Shown: positions 17,083 to 23,785 of the stretch, one piece after another | Position numbering within the stretch: the first letter of the stretch is position 1 | Layout: every line of letters begins with the position of its first letter | NCBI GenBank assembly: GCA_041481485.1 | Contig: JBGPBY010000028.1 | Coordinates: forward strand, 1-24,825 | Source of the DNA: JBGPBY01 sp041481485 | GTDB taxonomy: Bacteria; Acidobacteriota; Terriglobia; 20CM-2-55-15 | Direction of reading: 5' to 3' | Length of the DNA stretch: 24,825 nt | Position numbers and translations under genes: made by a program | Notes under the pieces: model-generated | Seen by the model: only the letters and a program-made list of their open reading frames with translations | The model's database searches: none | Told to the model about the DNA's origin: nothing

Positions 17083-17661
17083 TTATTTTGCTGGAGGAAT
17101 CGGATCCGGTACTTCGTTCTTCACGGGCGGAATGGTCTGCAGGAACGCCCAGATGGCCTTCAAATCCTCATCGCTCAACTTCGAGTACATCTGCCACGGC
17201 ATCGGCGGCAGAATATCGCGGCCGGTTCCGATGTGCTTGCCCGTCTTCATGGCTTTCAGGAATGCGTCTTCAGACCATGCGCTGCTTTTCAAACCTGTAT
17301 CCGGATCCGGTGTGAGGTTCGCGGCAAACGTAATTCCCCAGGGGCCGCTCCATGCCGTCAAGGTGCCTGTCGTCTGGATGATCCACGGGGTTCCCGCCGG
17401 CATCTTCGGCGGCGCTGTGATCTTGATACTTGATGGGTGACCCGAGAGCATGGTGCTCATATCGGGCGCGTTGTCCTTCTTTGTGGTGTGACAATCGTTG
17501 CAACCGCCCACCTGAACCAGGACCTTGCCGCGCTCGGCAGGCGTTTGCGCGGGTGTCGCCGCCGCGGGCGGGGTAGGAGTCGACGGACTGCAAGCGGAGA
17601 TCGCAATCGCGATCGGCAAGCAGGCCGACAGCAGGGCGCGGCGAGGATGTGAAAAATGCAT
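17083..17661 (-). CDS. Monohaem cytochrome c lipoprotein
   Basis: A 192-aa protein. The ATG at 17661 has AGGAGG 8 nt upstream, and the frame upstream of it is not protein-like. The N-terminus is a lipoprotein signal ending in the lipobox ISAC (Cys24), followed by a Pro/Thr/Ala-rich tether. The haem motif is CNDCHTTK (Cys54, Cys57, His58). A late PPMPWQMY segment supplies the probable methionine ligand, and KLSDEDLKAIWAFLQTIPPV is the usual C-terminal helix of this cytochrome c family. It converges on the act operon, so it could accept electrons from alternative complex III or pass them to a dehydrogenase or oxidase. That partner is inferred from position only. Confidence 0.88.
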   Translation of the reverse strand: MHFSHPRRALLSACLPIAIAISACSPSTPTPPAAATPAQTPAERGKVLVQVGGCNDCHTTKKDNAPDMSTMLSGHPSSIKITAPPKMPAGTPWIIQTTGTLTAWSGPWGITFAANLTPDPDTGLKSSAWSEDAFLKAMKTGKHIGTGRDILPPMPWQMYSKLSDEDLKAIWAFLQTIPPVKNEVPDPIPPAK

Positions 17662-17819
17662 GTGATTCGCCTCCTGATTTGGGAAATGACTCGACTTCGA
17701 GCGCGGATTATACAGAACCGCAAAGCACCTGCACAATTGGAAGCGTCGATGAGGTTGCTCAGCAGGTACTGAGTGCGTCCAGTACGGAAATATTAAACGG
17801 CAACACACAGGGATTTCAG

Positions 17820-18053
17820 GTTCGATATCTCATAAAGGCATCCTCGCTTGCGATTGCAGGCGCACTTGCCGGTGGCGGCGCTACGATGCTGGCCCAACAG
17901 TCTACAGCCTCGGTTGGTCCGCTGAAGCCCGCGCTGGTTGAAGATCTTGTCGCCGCAAATCGAATCCTCGCCGACTATGGCGCACTGGATGCTTTCGGGC
18001 ACGTCAGTGTGCTGCACGACAGAAGTCCGGACCGGTTTGCGAACTCGCGTTAA
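17820..18053 (+). pseudogene. 5' fragment of a class II aldolase/adducin-family gene
   Basis: The frame reads VRYLIKASSLAIAGALAGGG, a signal-peptide-like start, then KPALVEDLVAANRILADYGA and FGHVSVLHDRSPDRFANSR. That is the exported-type N-terminus of class II aldolase-like proteins. Only about 75 of the expected 250 or so residues remain. No ATG, GTG or TTG sits at the expected start, where the family has a Met-Arg-Arg-type start. The frame ends exactly where the 115-bp repeat begins, and no continuation is visible beyond the repeat. Confidence 0.65.
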
Positions 18054-18166
18054 GTGTAGGCAACATAAACAAGGGGGCGGCGTCGATCCTTCGAAAATGC
18101 GGGGGAATATCGCATCACAATTATTATGTAGGAACCGGACGATTGAGGGTTTCCTCCCCCCACGGA
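18052..18166 (+). repeat. 115-bp dispersed repeat, copy 1
   Basis: Matches 22030-22144 over 115 bp without gaps, with three mismatches (112/115). It starts AAGTGTAGGCAACATAAAC and ends CCTCCCCCCACGGA. It abuts the broken aldolase gene on its left. No complete protein or terminal transposase is visible. Just after it, CGGAATC and GATTCCG form a short inverted repeat (18163-18186). The nature of the repeat is unknown. Confidence 0.9.
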
Positions 18167-18314
18167 ATCGACATCCCTGGGATTCCGCCTGTTCAGGTGA
18201 GGCCCGGCGGCAAATGACCACTTTGCAATTTCCAATGACAAGTTCCTCTTCTGAAACATTTGTCATCGATCATTGAAGAATGGTCATCTGCCATTGTCGG
18301 GTACTTCTGTGGGG

Positions 18315-19346
18315 CTACTGGTTGCCTCGCGCGCCCGCAGCAGGTGCCGCACCACGGCCAGCCGCTGGCACCTGTCCCGCAGCCGGTGCGCCTGCTCCGC
18401 CTCTCGGCGCGGCGCCTCCGCCGGCTCCACCGCGTGGGCCGGCGTTCTGCAGCAGGTGGGTGATGGTGTGCACGAAACGCAGCTTGCCTTTCTCCACCCG
18501 AAACATGTGAGTGTCGGGAGCGCCGCTGCCACCGGTTGGCCCACCTGCCCCGAAGGTGCACCACACAACCACCGCACCGAGCACCTCATCCACAACGAAA
18601 CGCCGGTTGGCGATGTTCACGCCGGAAGGCACGCCGGATTCACAGGTGTCCTGCGCCGAGTTCCTTCCCGTGAACATGCCGCCTTCGATTCGCTCGCACG
18701 GGTAGCCCCAGGGTACCAGGTCGATCTTCCCCTCGAGGAAGGCATCGAGGTAGGCATTGGCAGCATTCACGAGCGTGCCGCGCGTGTCGCGCCGGTCGGC
18801 AGGAACGGGGCTCCAGTCCTGGTCCTGAGAGTACTTCATGAAGTTGTCGACGTTGAATCCCCAGTATCCGGTCGTGCTGGTAATCACCTCGATCTCGGCG
18901 ATCTTCTCATGGTTCACGCGCATGCGTATTCCAGTCACATAAGGCTCGGCAGCGTTGCTTACGATGATCTCGGTGTAGGTCTGGCACGACTGGTCGTCGT
19001 AAAGGCTCAGGGACTTGTCAACGACCAGCTTCTTCGTGAGGAAACCGGTCTTGACATCCGCTGCCTTCATGTCTTCCCAGTAGCCGAGGCCGGTAGCCAG
19101 CGGAAGTTCGGAAATATCGCCCTTTGCCTGGGCGGCGAGATACTGCCTCACCGCGAACTGCAATCCACCGCGCTGGCAGGAGACCATCGGGCGCTGCGCG
19201 GCTCCCGGAGCTCCGGCGCCGCGCTGTCCCTGGGCAGCCTGTCCTCCGCCCCGCGGGGCCTGGGCCTGGCCGGCAATGCCTTGCGCGATAGCGAGCATCG
19301 CGCCGCAGAGAGCGATGCAGGCCATGGTTAGTTTCGAACGTTTCAT
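18315..19346 (-). CDS. Exported NTF2-like (SnoaL-type) protein with Gly/Ala/Pro/Arg-rich ends
   Basis: A 343-aa protein. The ATG at 19346 follows AGGAGG by 4 nt (a second ATG lies 3 nt upstream). A signal peptide covers about residues 1-24 (ending AIAQGIAGQAQA). A Gly/Gln/Ala/Arg-rich stretch and the core follow. The core reads FAVRQYLAAQAKGDISELPL, ANAYLDAFLEGKIDLVPWGY and, near the end, DTHMFRVEKGKLRFVHTITH. This fits a cone-shaped NTF2-like fold that binds or transforms small molecules. Four core cysteines (in VSCQRG, DDQSCQTY, YPCERI, DTCESG) could form disulfides outside the cytoplasm. The last about 40 residues are again Gly/Ala/Pro/Arg repeats (GGAGGGAAPRGGAGAPAAG). Substrate unknown. 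It stands alone on the minus strand. Confidence 0.75.
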   Translation of the reverse strand: MKRSKLTMACIALCGAMLAIAQGIAGQAQAPRGGGQAAQGQRGAGAPGAAQRPMVSCQRGGLQFAVRQYLAAQAKGDISELPLATGLGYWEDMKAADVKTGFLTKKLVVDKSLSLYDDQSCQTYTEIIVSNAAEPYVTGIRMRVNHEKIAEIEVITSTTGYWGFNVDNFMKYSQDQDWSPVPADRRDTRGTLVNAANAYLDAFLEGKIDLVPWGYPCERIEGGMFTGRNSAQDTCESGVPSGVNIANRRFVVDEVLGAVVVWCTFGAGGPTGGSGAPDTHMFRVEKGKLRFVHTITHLLQNAGPRGGAGGGAAPRGGAGAPAAGQVPAAGRGAAPAAGARGNQ

Positions 19347-19448
19347 CATTCCTCCTCGTAATTGTTGCCTGTGAACAGAGCTCATTTTCTCCAGACGTTG
19401 CGGGCCAGCGCCCGTACGCGATGTTCGGCTGGTCGGCGACGGAAGGAT

Positions 19449-19991
19449 ATGCCGTTCAAGCGCCCGTCGCAAGTGTCAGAACTGCAAATCGAAGACCGTT
19501 GCCCAACTGGCGGTTGGATCAGTGAAGGGAACAGCGGGTGGTTGCGCTACGACAAGCAGTACAAGGACTTTGTCTTGCGCGTGGAGTTTCGCTTCCTGAC
19601 CGATAATGCCGACAGTGGCGTGTTCATTCGTGCGGTGGGCGATTCCATCTTCCTGCGTGGTTGGCCCGGCAGCAGCCTTCAAGTCCAGGCGCGCGACATG
19701 ACTCGCAACCAGACGACAAATCCGATTTTCATCGGCAACATTTATCGTCATGGCCAGCGTGGCGCGACGGATACGAACTTCGATTCTGCAGCCGCGTTGC
19801 AGGCTTCGACCAAGACGGGCGAGTGGCAGACGTTTGAAATCGAAGTGCGTGGGGATCGCGTTTCCGCGAAGCTCAACGGAAGACCGGTGTTGAACGCGGG
19901 CAATGTGGCGAACCCGTCCGGCTACATCGGTGTGCAGGGAGAAGCCGGTACCGTGGAATTCCGGTCGGTACAGATCCGCGAAATCAATTAA
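19449..19991 (+). CDS. DUF1080 (3-keto-disaccharide hydrolase-like) protein, probably N-terminally truncated
   Basis: A 180-aa product from the ATG at 19449. It has the concanavalin-like core of DUF1080: GNSGWLRYDKQYKDFVLRVE, DNADSGVFIRAVGD, GWPGSSLQVQARDM, TGEWQTFEIEVRGDRVSAKL and PSGYIGVQGEAGTVEFRSVQ. Family members act on or bind glycosides, usually outside the cytoplasm. The usual signal peptide and the opening FNGKDLxGW block are absent: the frame enters the fold about one strand late, and the first 17 residues do not match. The upstream region carries the start of the divergent NTF2-like gene. It is therefore either a decayed gene or a start-region rearrangement. Confidence 0.62.
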   Translation: MPFKRPSQVSELQIEDRCPTGGWISEGNSGWLRYDKQYKDFVLRVEFRFLTDNADSGVFIRAVGDSIFLRGWPGSSLQVQARDMTRNQTTNPIFIGNIYRHGQRGATDTNFDSAAALQASTKTGEWQTFEIEVRGDRVSAKLNGRPVLNAGNVANPSGYIGVQGEAGTVEFRSVQIREIN

Positions 19992-20009
19992 GCTCAGCTC
20001 GCTGCTCAA

Positions 20010-20033
20010 ATCCGATCATCAGAATGATCGGAT
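20010..20033. terminator. Hairpin between convergent genes
   Basis: Perfect 10-bp stem ATCCGATCAT-CAGA-ATGATCGGAT with a 4-nt loop, placed between the DUF1080 stop and the nucleotidyltransferase stop. It has no T-run, so strength is uncertain. Confidence 0.65.
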
Positions 20034-20037
20034 CGGG

Positions 20038-20550
20038 TCAGGAGCCTGAAGGTCGGCGCTGGACACGCCTCTTGATGTCCTCGAGCTGTGCAACATCCAA
20101 CAGGTCTTGTGGTCTGCCAGACTGCTGCTTCATTTCAATAAGGTCATCGATCGAAGCTACCAGAAAGGTCCGCCCCTCAACCACCACTGCCGTAGCGCGT
20201 TGCGCCAGGGAATCCAACCGGCTGCTTTCGCTGACTAAGAGATCCACTTCGGTGCTGCCATCGGAAGACCTGAAGTTAAGAGCCAGCATGCCCTTCTCGG
20301 ACTGCCATCTCCGAACTTGTTCCACGTCACGAATACGTTCCAGAGGCTCGGGAATGCGGGGACGGGCGCCGAGCCCCCACAATAACTCCACAACTGTCAC
20401 CCAGGACTCTGGAGCCAGACTCGGAACGATATCGAGATCGAAGGTAACCCGCTGACCGCCATGCAAAGCAGCAGCCACGCCTCCAACAATCACGAACTTA
20501 ACGTGGCTGTCGTGCAGGCGGTTCAGGATATCGAGAAACTTCGTTGTCAT
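20038..20550 (-). CDS. Minimal nucleotidyltransferase-fold protein (possible toxin-antitoxin member)
   Basis: A 170-aa protein. It has the polymerase-beta-like motif VIVGGVAAALHG at about residues 19-30 followed by the FDLDIV metal-binding pair. Later it has GSTEVDLLV, a candidate third acidic residue, and a C-terminal IDDLIEMKQQSGRPQDLLDV block typical of AbiEii/DUF6036-type nucleotidyltransferases. Such proteins transfer nucleotides to tRNA or to a partner protein, often in toxin-antitoxin or phage-defence pairs. The ATG at 20550 is chosen because MTTKFLDILNRLHDSHVKFV is where family similarity begins; no strong Shine-Dalgarno is present. It overlaps the 3' end of the small ORF 20498-20716, which suggests translational coupling. 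Confidence 0.78.
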   Translation of the reverse strand: MTTKFLDILNRLHDSHVKFVIVGGVAAALHGGQRVTFDLDIVPSLAPESWVTVVELLWGLGARPRIPEPLERIRDVEQVRRWQSEKGMLALNFRSSDGSTEVDLLVSESSRLDSLAQRATAVVVEGRTFLVASIDDLIEMKQQSGRPQDLLDVAQLEDIKRRVQRRPSGS

Positions 20551-20716
20551 GAGGATTTTGCTGCTGGAAGGCTTTGCGCAGAATCGTAACGCTATCGGCC
20601 CGGTCACTAAGCAGGCGTAACCGTTCCAAAAACGTAACGCTATCGAGGGGCGCTATAGGTGACCGGTAGGGTCGTACGCCGCTCCAGTCGATTTCTTCGT
20701 CATCCAAGGGATGCAT
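20498..20716 (-). CDS. Small hypothetical protein overlapping the nucleotidyltransferase gene
   Basis: A 72-aa ORF reading MHPLDDEEIDWSGVRPYRSP, then DSVTFLERLRLLSDRADSV, with a basic and proline-rich C-terminus ending PPARQPR. It ends 53 nt inside the downstream nucleotidyltransferase gene, in another frame. I do not recognise the family. Its size and overlap fit a two-gene toxin-antitoxin-like unit, but no partner residues or DNA-binding motif can be named. The Shine-Dalgarno is weak. It could be a partial remnant. Confidence 0.5.
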   Translation of the reverse strand: MHPLDDEEIDWSGVRPYRSPIAPLDSVTFLERLRLLSDRADSVTILRKAFQQQNPHDNEVSRYPEPPARQPR

Positions 20717-21040
20717 GCGGAATAGATGGTAGTCGATTTCTAACGGGATCGGGATGATTTAGATGTCCGTCGCGATCGTCGTGCCTTACCAACGGGTTCT
20801 CAGGCGATCTTACGCTCCGACTCCCAATGTCGTTTAAGATGAGACCTTCCGCCTGGCGGCAAATTAAGGCTTCGACAATCTTCTGGCGTTTTTCTCCAGA
20901 CATGCTCGGCAACACTGCCCGTACTTTAGCGGCAACACCATGCCAGTTTTCGGTTGCCGTTCCCGCATTATCCTGGCTAACTATCCTCGCGAATTGTCTA
21001 AGAGAATCGCACTCTGTACGTGAACTATTGTGTTAGGGTG
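20700..21040 (-). other. Possible ORF or remnant in the gap upstream of the nucleotidyltransferase pair
   Basis: Between the small ORF and the plus-strand gene at 21052, the minus strand has one long open frame from a TAA near 21040 to a stop at 20700. It reads NWHGVAAKVRAVLPSMSGEK, then IVEALICRQAEGLILNDIGS, a helical protein-like segment, followed by less protein-like sequence. There is no upstream ATG, only a TTG at 20915 and an ATG at about 20903. Not recognised. The plus-strand ORF over the same bases looks like noise. Confidence 0.3.
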
Positions 21041-21051
21041 CTCGTAAATTC

Positions 21052-21747
21052 ATGGGACGTTTCAATACTATTCTCCTGGCTTTAGTTTTGTCCGCACAGG
21101 CTACATCTGGACCGACTTTCGCACAGTCACTTGGCGTGGTGGTCAGCGGACGTGTCACGGGTCCACCTGCGTCAACAGCTGGCAAGAAGATTTGGATGAA
21201 TGGCACCGGCTTATTCAGCGCAACAATTCAGCCCGATGGTTCGTTTGAATTTGCAAAGGTACCTCGCGGGCAATACCGAGTGACTTTCGATCCACCTGCC
21301 GATTCCTTTGTGAGAATCGTTGACGTCGGCACCGGTGACTTGAAGGGTATCGAAATACCGTACGTCATCTCGTCCTTCAAGGTCACGGGAACGGCTACTG
21401 GAGAAACCGCCTTGAGGCAACAAGGCCGGATTGCTGCCGACGAATTTGTTTGGGTCAGCTTCCGAAGTTCATACTTGAGCGGGCGGCAGCCCGGTACGGA
21501 TGGGTACAAAGGAGTTGAGTACCGACGTGACGGAGTAGACAGACAGCGAATAAATCCTGACGGAACATTCCAGTTTTCTAATGTCCCGCAAGGAACCTAC
21601 ACCCTGCATTTTTTCAAGAATTGCATCTGTTGTCCTCCTGGGAAGTCGGGTGGTTGCGACGACATTAATCTGTGGAAGGCCGATATTACGGACGTCGTCA
21701 TTACTGATCGTGACGTCACCGGATTGACCTTTCCGCTGAAGTTTTAG
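21052..21747 (+). CDS. Secreted protein with two carboxypeptidase-regulatory-like (beta-sandwich) domains
   Basis: A 231-aa protein with a signal peptide (residues 1-25, ending PTFAQ). It has two repeats of the CnaB/prealbumin-like pattern. The first is VVVSGRVTGPPAST with PDGSFEFAKVPRGQYRVTFD. The second, FKVTGTATGE, ends with NPDGTFQFSNVPQGTYTLHF. The DGxFxFxxVPxGxY signature marks the turn and strand typical of these transthyretin-like modules. They usually serve as surface, adhesion or transport-associated modules. A Cys-rich insert (NCICCPPGKSGGCDD) near residue 192 is unusual and may bind metal or form disulfides. The start ATG at 21052 has a weak Shine-Dalgarno. There are no co-oriented neighbours. 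Confidence 0.75.
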   Translation: MGRFNTILLALVLSAQATSGPTFAQSLGVVVSGRVTGPPASTAGKKIWMNGTGLFSATIQPDGSFEFAKVPRGQYRVTFDPPADSFVRIVDVGTGDLKGIEIPYVISSFKVTGTATGETALRQQGRIAADEFVWVSFRSSYLSGRQPGTDGYKGVEYRRDGVDRQRINPDGTFQFSNVPQGTYTLHFFKNCICCPPGKSGGCDDINLWKADITDVVITDRDVTGLTFPLKF

Positions 21748-21749
21748 TG

Positions 21750-22029
21750 CTACTCCTCTCCTAATCCTTCTAAATCGGCAAGGTCTTTTCGGCGGCCAGC
21801 CGCACGTTTGTTCTTCACCAGTTGGGAAAGACCAATGAAACGAACTGGCACGCTGTCCAAGTCCGCGGTGACACAACCCTCGACGGCCTCGTCCCAGGAA
21901 ACGCCGCTTATTCCAGTAATCAGATCAACTCGAACCGGAGGCACTCCGAGTTGCACCACCTGATCGGGAATTTCAAAATCCGCGACTCACAGTCCAGCAG
22001 AACCGAAACCGAATTCGATCAACGCTGCA
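21750..22029 (-). pseudogene. 3' fragment of a nucleotidyltransferase (DUF6036/AbiEii-like) gene with an internal stop
   Basis: Read on the minus strand from the 115-bp repeat, the frame gives AALIEFGFGSAGL, a TGA stop at 21989-21987, then VADFEIPDQVVQLGVPPVRV, SWDEAVEGC and QLVKNKRAAGRRKDLADLEG before the stop. This is the C-terminal half of the minimal nucleotidyltransferase family. The N-terminal half with the GG and DxD motifs is missing at the repeat and is not found on its other side. The internal stop plus truncation make it non-functional. Confidence 0.75.
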
Positions 22030-22144
22030 AAGTGTAGGCAGCATAAACGAGGGGGCGGCGTCGATCCTTCGAAAATGCGGGGGAATATCGCATCACAATT
22101 ATTATGTAGGAACGGGACGATTGAGGGTTTCCTCCCCCCACGGA
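22030..22144 (+). repeat. 115-bp dispersed repeat, copy 2
   Basis: Same orientation as 18052-18166, 112/115 identical with no gaps; the differences are at three single bases. It abuts the truncated nucleotidyltransferase on its left, in the same relation that copy 1 has to the truncated aldolase. Sequences outside the 115 bp differ completely on both sides, which fixes the repeat ends at single-base precision. Confidence 0.9.
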
Positions 22145-22634
22145 GCGGATAAGGCGGGGAATGGCCGCAATCGCGGTTGTTCTCCCTCCATCGCCGCATG
22201 GACCGGATCCGCCATGCCGGCGGCAATGCAGATCCCGGGCCGAACCGCAAACCCATACGTTCAGAGAATTCCGCTACGGCGGATTTCCCGGCTCCGTGAA
22301 TTCACGGCAAAATCTGTCTGCTTTTCCGCGGCATTCCCACAAGAAGGCCAGATCGAATCCGGCGCGAATATCCCGAAGAAAGCCGCTGCTCCGCGCCTCA
22401 TCCGTGTCGACCGCTTGCAGACACGGCAACTTTCACCTGAAGGCTGGCGAGTCGTCAAAAGCGATTTGTCCCCCGCTCGCCTTGCCGCGTTTTCCTTCCG
22501 AGTGTCTGAATCGCTGGAATTTCCCCTCGCTGCGCTTGACGCAATTGTCGGGCGTGAGGTAGGATTGCCGGTCTTGCGGAACACAAAATGTTCCGTCATC
22601 ACCCACTGTAAGTCATCCTAAGGAGCAGCCAATC
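22145..22634. other. 490-bp stretch with no assignable gene upstream of the MetE-like gene
   Basis: Open frames on both strands (for example a plus frame that starts inside the repeat and ends at 22621) are Arg/Ser/Pro-rich and match no family I know. No cobalamin or SAM riboswitch consensus was recognised. The 3' part should hold the promoter of the downstream gene. AAGGAG about 9 nt before the 22635 ATG is its ribosome binding site. Confidence 0.45.
22577..22595. promoter_or_regulatory. Inverted repeat, possible operator of the MetE-like gene
   Basis: CGGAACA-CAAAA-TGTTCCG has perfect 7-bp arms, 39 bp before the start codon at 22635. It is the right size and place for a dimeric regulator site but could also be a hairpin in the leader. 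Confidence 0.35.
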
Positions 22635-23741
22635 ATGGCAATCAAGATTGCTAATACCGTACTCCCAACTACCATGGTCGGATCGTATCCGCGTCCTTCC
22701 TGGTATAAGCAGCAGTTACTTGGCCGGGATATTCGCGTCGCCTTCAAAGAGGTTTCGCACGAAGAAACATACGACGACGCTGTGGCGACAGTCGTCCGTG
22801 ATCAGGAAGAAGCCGGACTCGATATCGTCACCGACGGCAATATGTGGTACGACGACTACGTCGGCGTCATCGGATCGTTCTGCTGGTACATGTATGAGCG
22901 TATTGGCGGATTTGAGTCGGCACGCGAACCGCATCCGTCGATGGTGGGCGCCGCGAAAAGTCAGGGCAAAGCGATTCTCGATGACTGGGGTGGCGTGATC
23001 AACAGCGGACCCGTGACTCATGGCCCGATCCGGCTTGCCGACCTCTTCGGCATCACGTCGAAGCACGCCAAGAAACCCATTAAGGTTTCCGTGGGCGCCG
23101 GCCCGGCCAACCTCGCCTGGCACGTCTATTTCAAACACTACAAGAATGCAAAGGAACTCAGTTTCGCCCTCGCTCCGATTTTCAACAAGGAAATGAAGGA
23201 TCTGGTGGCTGCCGGCGCGACATATCTTCAGTTTGAAGATCTGGGCGCATGGCTGCCGTTGTTCACCAACGACAAGGATGACTATAAGTGGATAAAAGAT
23301 GTTGTGGCGCAATGCTGTGACGGCGTGAAAGCGAAAATCGGCTGGCACTTCTGCTTTGGCAACGCATGGGGCAACGACATTCTGAGTGCAACTTTCCCCG
23401 AAGGTTACCAGACGGTGCTTCCGCACTTCTTCGACACTCCGGGCATCGACCAGTTTGTTCTCGATTTCGCAAATCGCAATATGGCCGGCATAGAGTTCAT
23501 GAAAAACCTGCCGAAGGACAAAGACCTGCAGGTGGGCGTGCTCGACATCCGAACGAACATGATCGAAACTCCGAAAACCATCGCGGACCGCATCCGCCAG
23601 GTCGTGAAATACGTCCCGGCCGATCGCGTCTATCCCAGCACGGACTGCGGCATGAAACCGCTGGCGCGCATGGTCGCAAAAATGAAACTCAACAATCTGG
23701 CCGAAGCCGCCGCCATCGTGCGCAAAGAAGTTGGCGCGTAA
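22635..23741 (+). CDS. MetE-core/UROD-fold, zinc-dependent methyltransferase-like protein
   Basis: A 368-aa protein with the catalytic-domain fold of cobalamin-independent methionine synthase. It begins VLPTTMVGSYPRPSWYKQQL and has DQEEAGLDIVTDGNMWYDDY. The zinc ligands are visible as WHFCFG (His238, Cys240) and STDCGMKPL (Cys338), and Glu residues such as YLQFEDLG near residue 200 may complete the site. The N-terminal half of full MetE is missing, so it matches the short single-domain group. That group includes archaeal MetE-like enzymes and epoxyalkane:coenzyme M transferases, which move alkyl groups between a donor and a thiol. The actual substrate is unknown. A good AAGGAG site precedes the ATG. 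The NmrA-like gene follows after 44 bp. Confidence 0.85.
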   Translation: MAIKIANTVLPTTMVGSYPRPSWYKQQLLGRDIRVAFKEVSHEETYDDAVATVVRDQEEAGLDIVTDGNMWYDDYVGVIGSFCWYMYERIGGFESAREPHPSMVGAAKSQGKAILDDWGGVINSGPVTHGPIRLADLFGITSKHAKKPIKVSVGAGPANLAWHVYFKHYKNAKELSFALAPIFNKEMKDLVAAGATYLQFEDLGAWLPLFTNDKDDYKWIKDVVAQCCDGVKAKIGWHFCFGNAWGNDILSATFPEGYQTVLPHFFDTPGIDQFVLDFANRNMAGIEFMKNLPKDKDLQVGVLDIRTNMIETPKTIADRIRQVVKYVPADRVYPSTDCGMKPLARMVAKMKLNNLAEAAAIVRKEVGA

Positions 23742-23785
23742 GATATCGCGGTAAATAACTTTTCAACTTTGAAGCTGGAGGATCA

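Noticed and set aside
17649..17819. Upstream part of the plus-strand frame leading into the aldolase fragment
   Set aside because: It overlaps the start of the cytochrome c lipoprotein gene and does not resemble a signal peptide or enzyme; similarity starts only at 17820.
18052..18166. 115-bp repeat as an integron attC site
   Set aside because: GTTAAGT at the left end looks like a core site, but copy 2 lacks it and no matching inverse core is present at the other end.
22121..22621. Plus-strand 166-aa frame before the MetE-like gene
   Set aside because: It begins inside the 115-bp repeat, has no ribosome binding site and no recognisable domain.
22145..22634. Cobalamin or SAM riboswitch upstream of the MetE-like gene
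   Set aside because: I looked for the conserved boxes of these riboswitches and found none; only a short inverted repeat remains.
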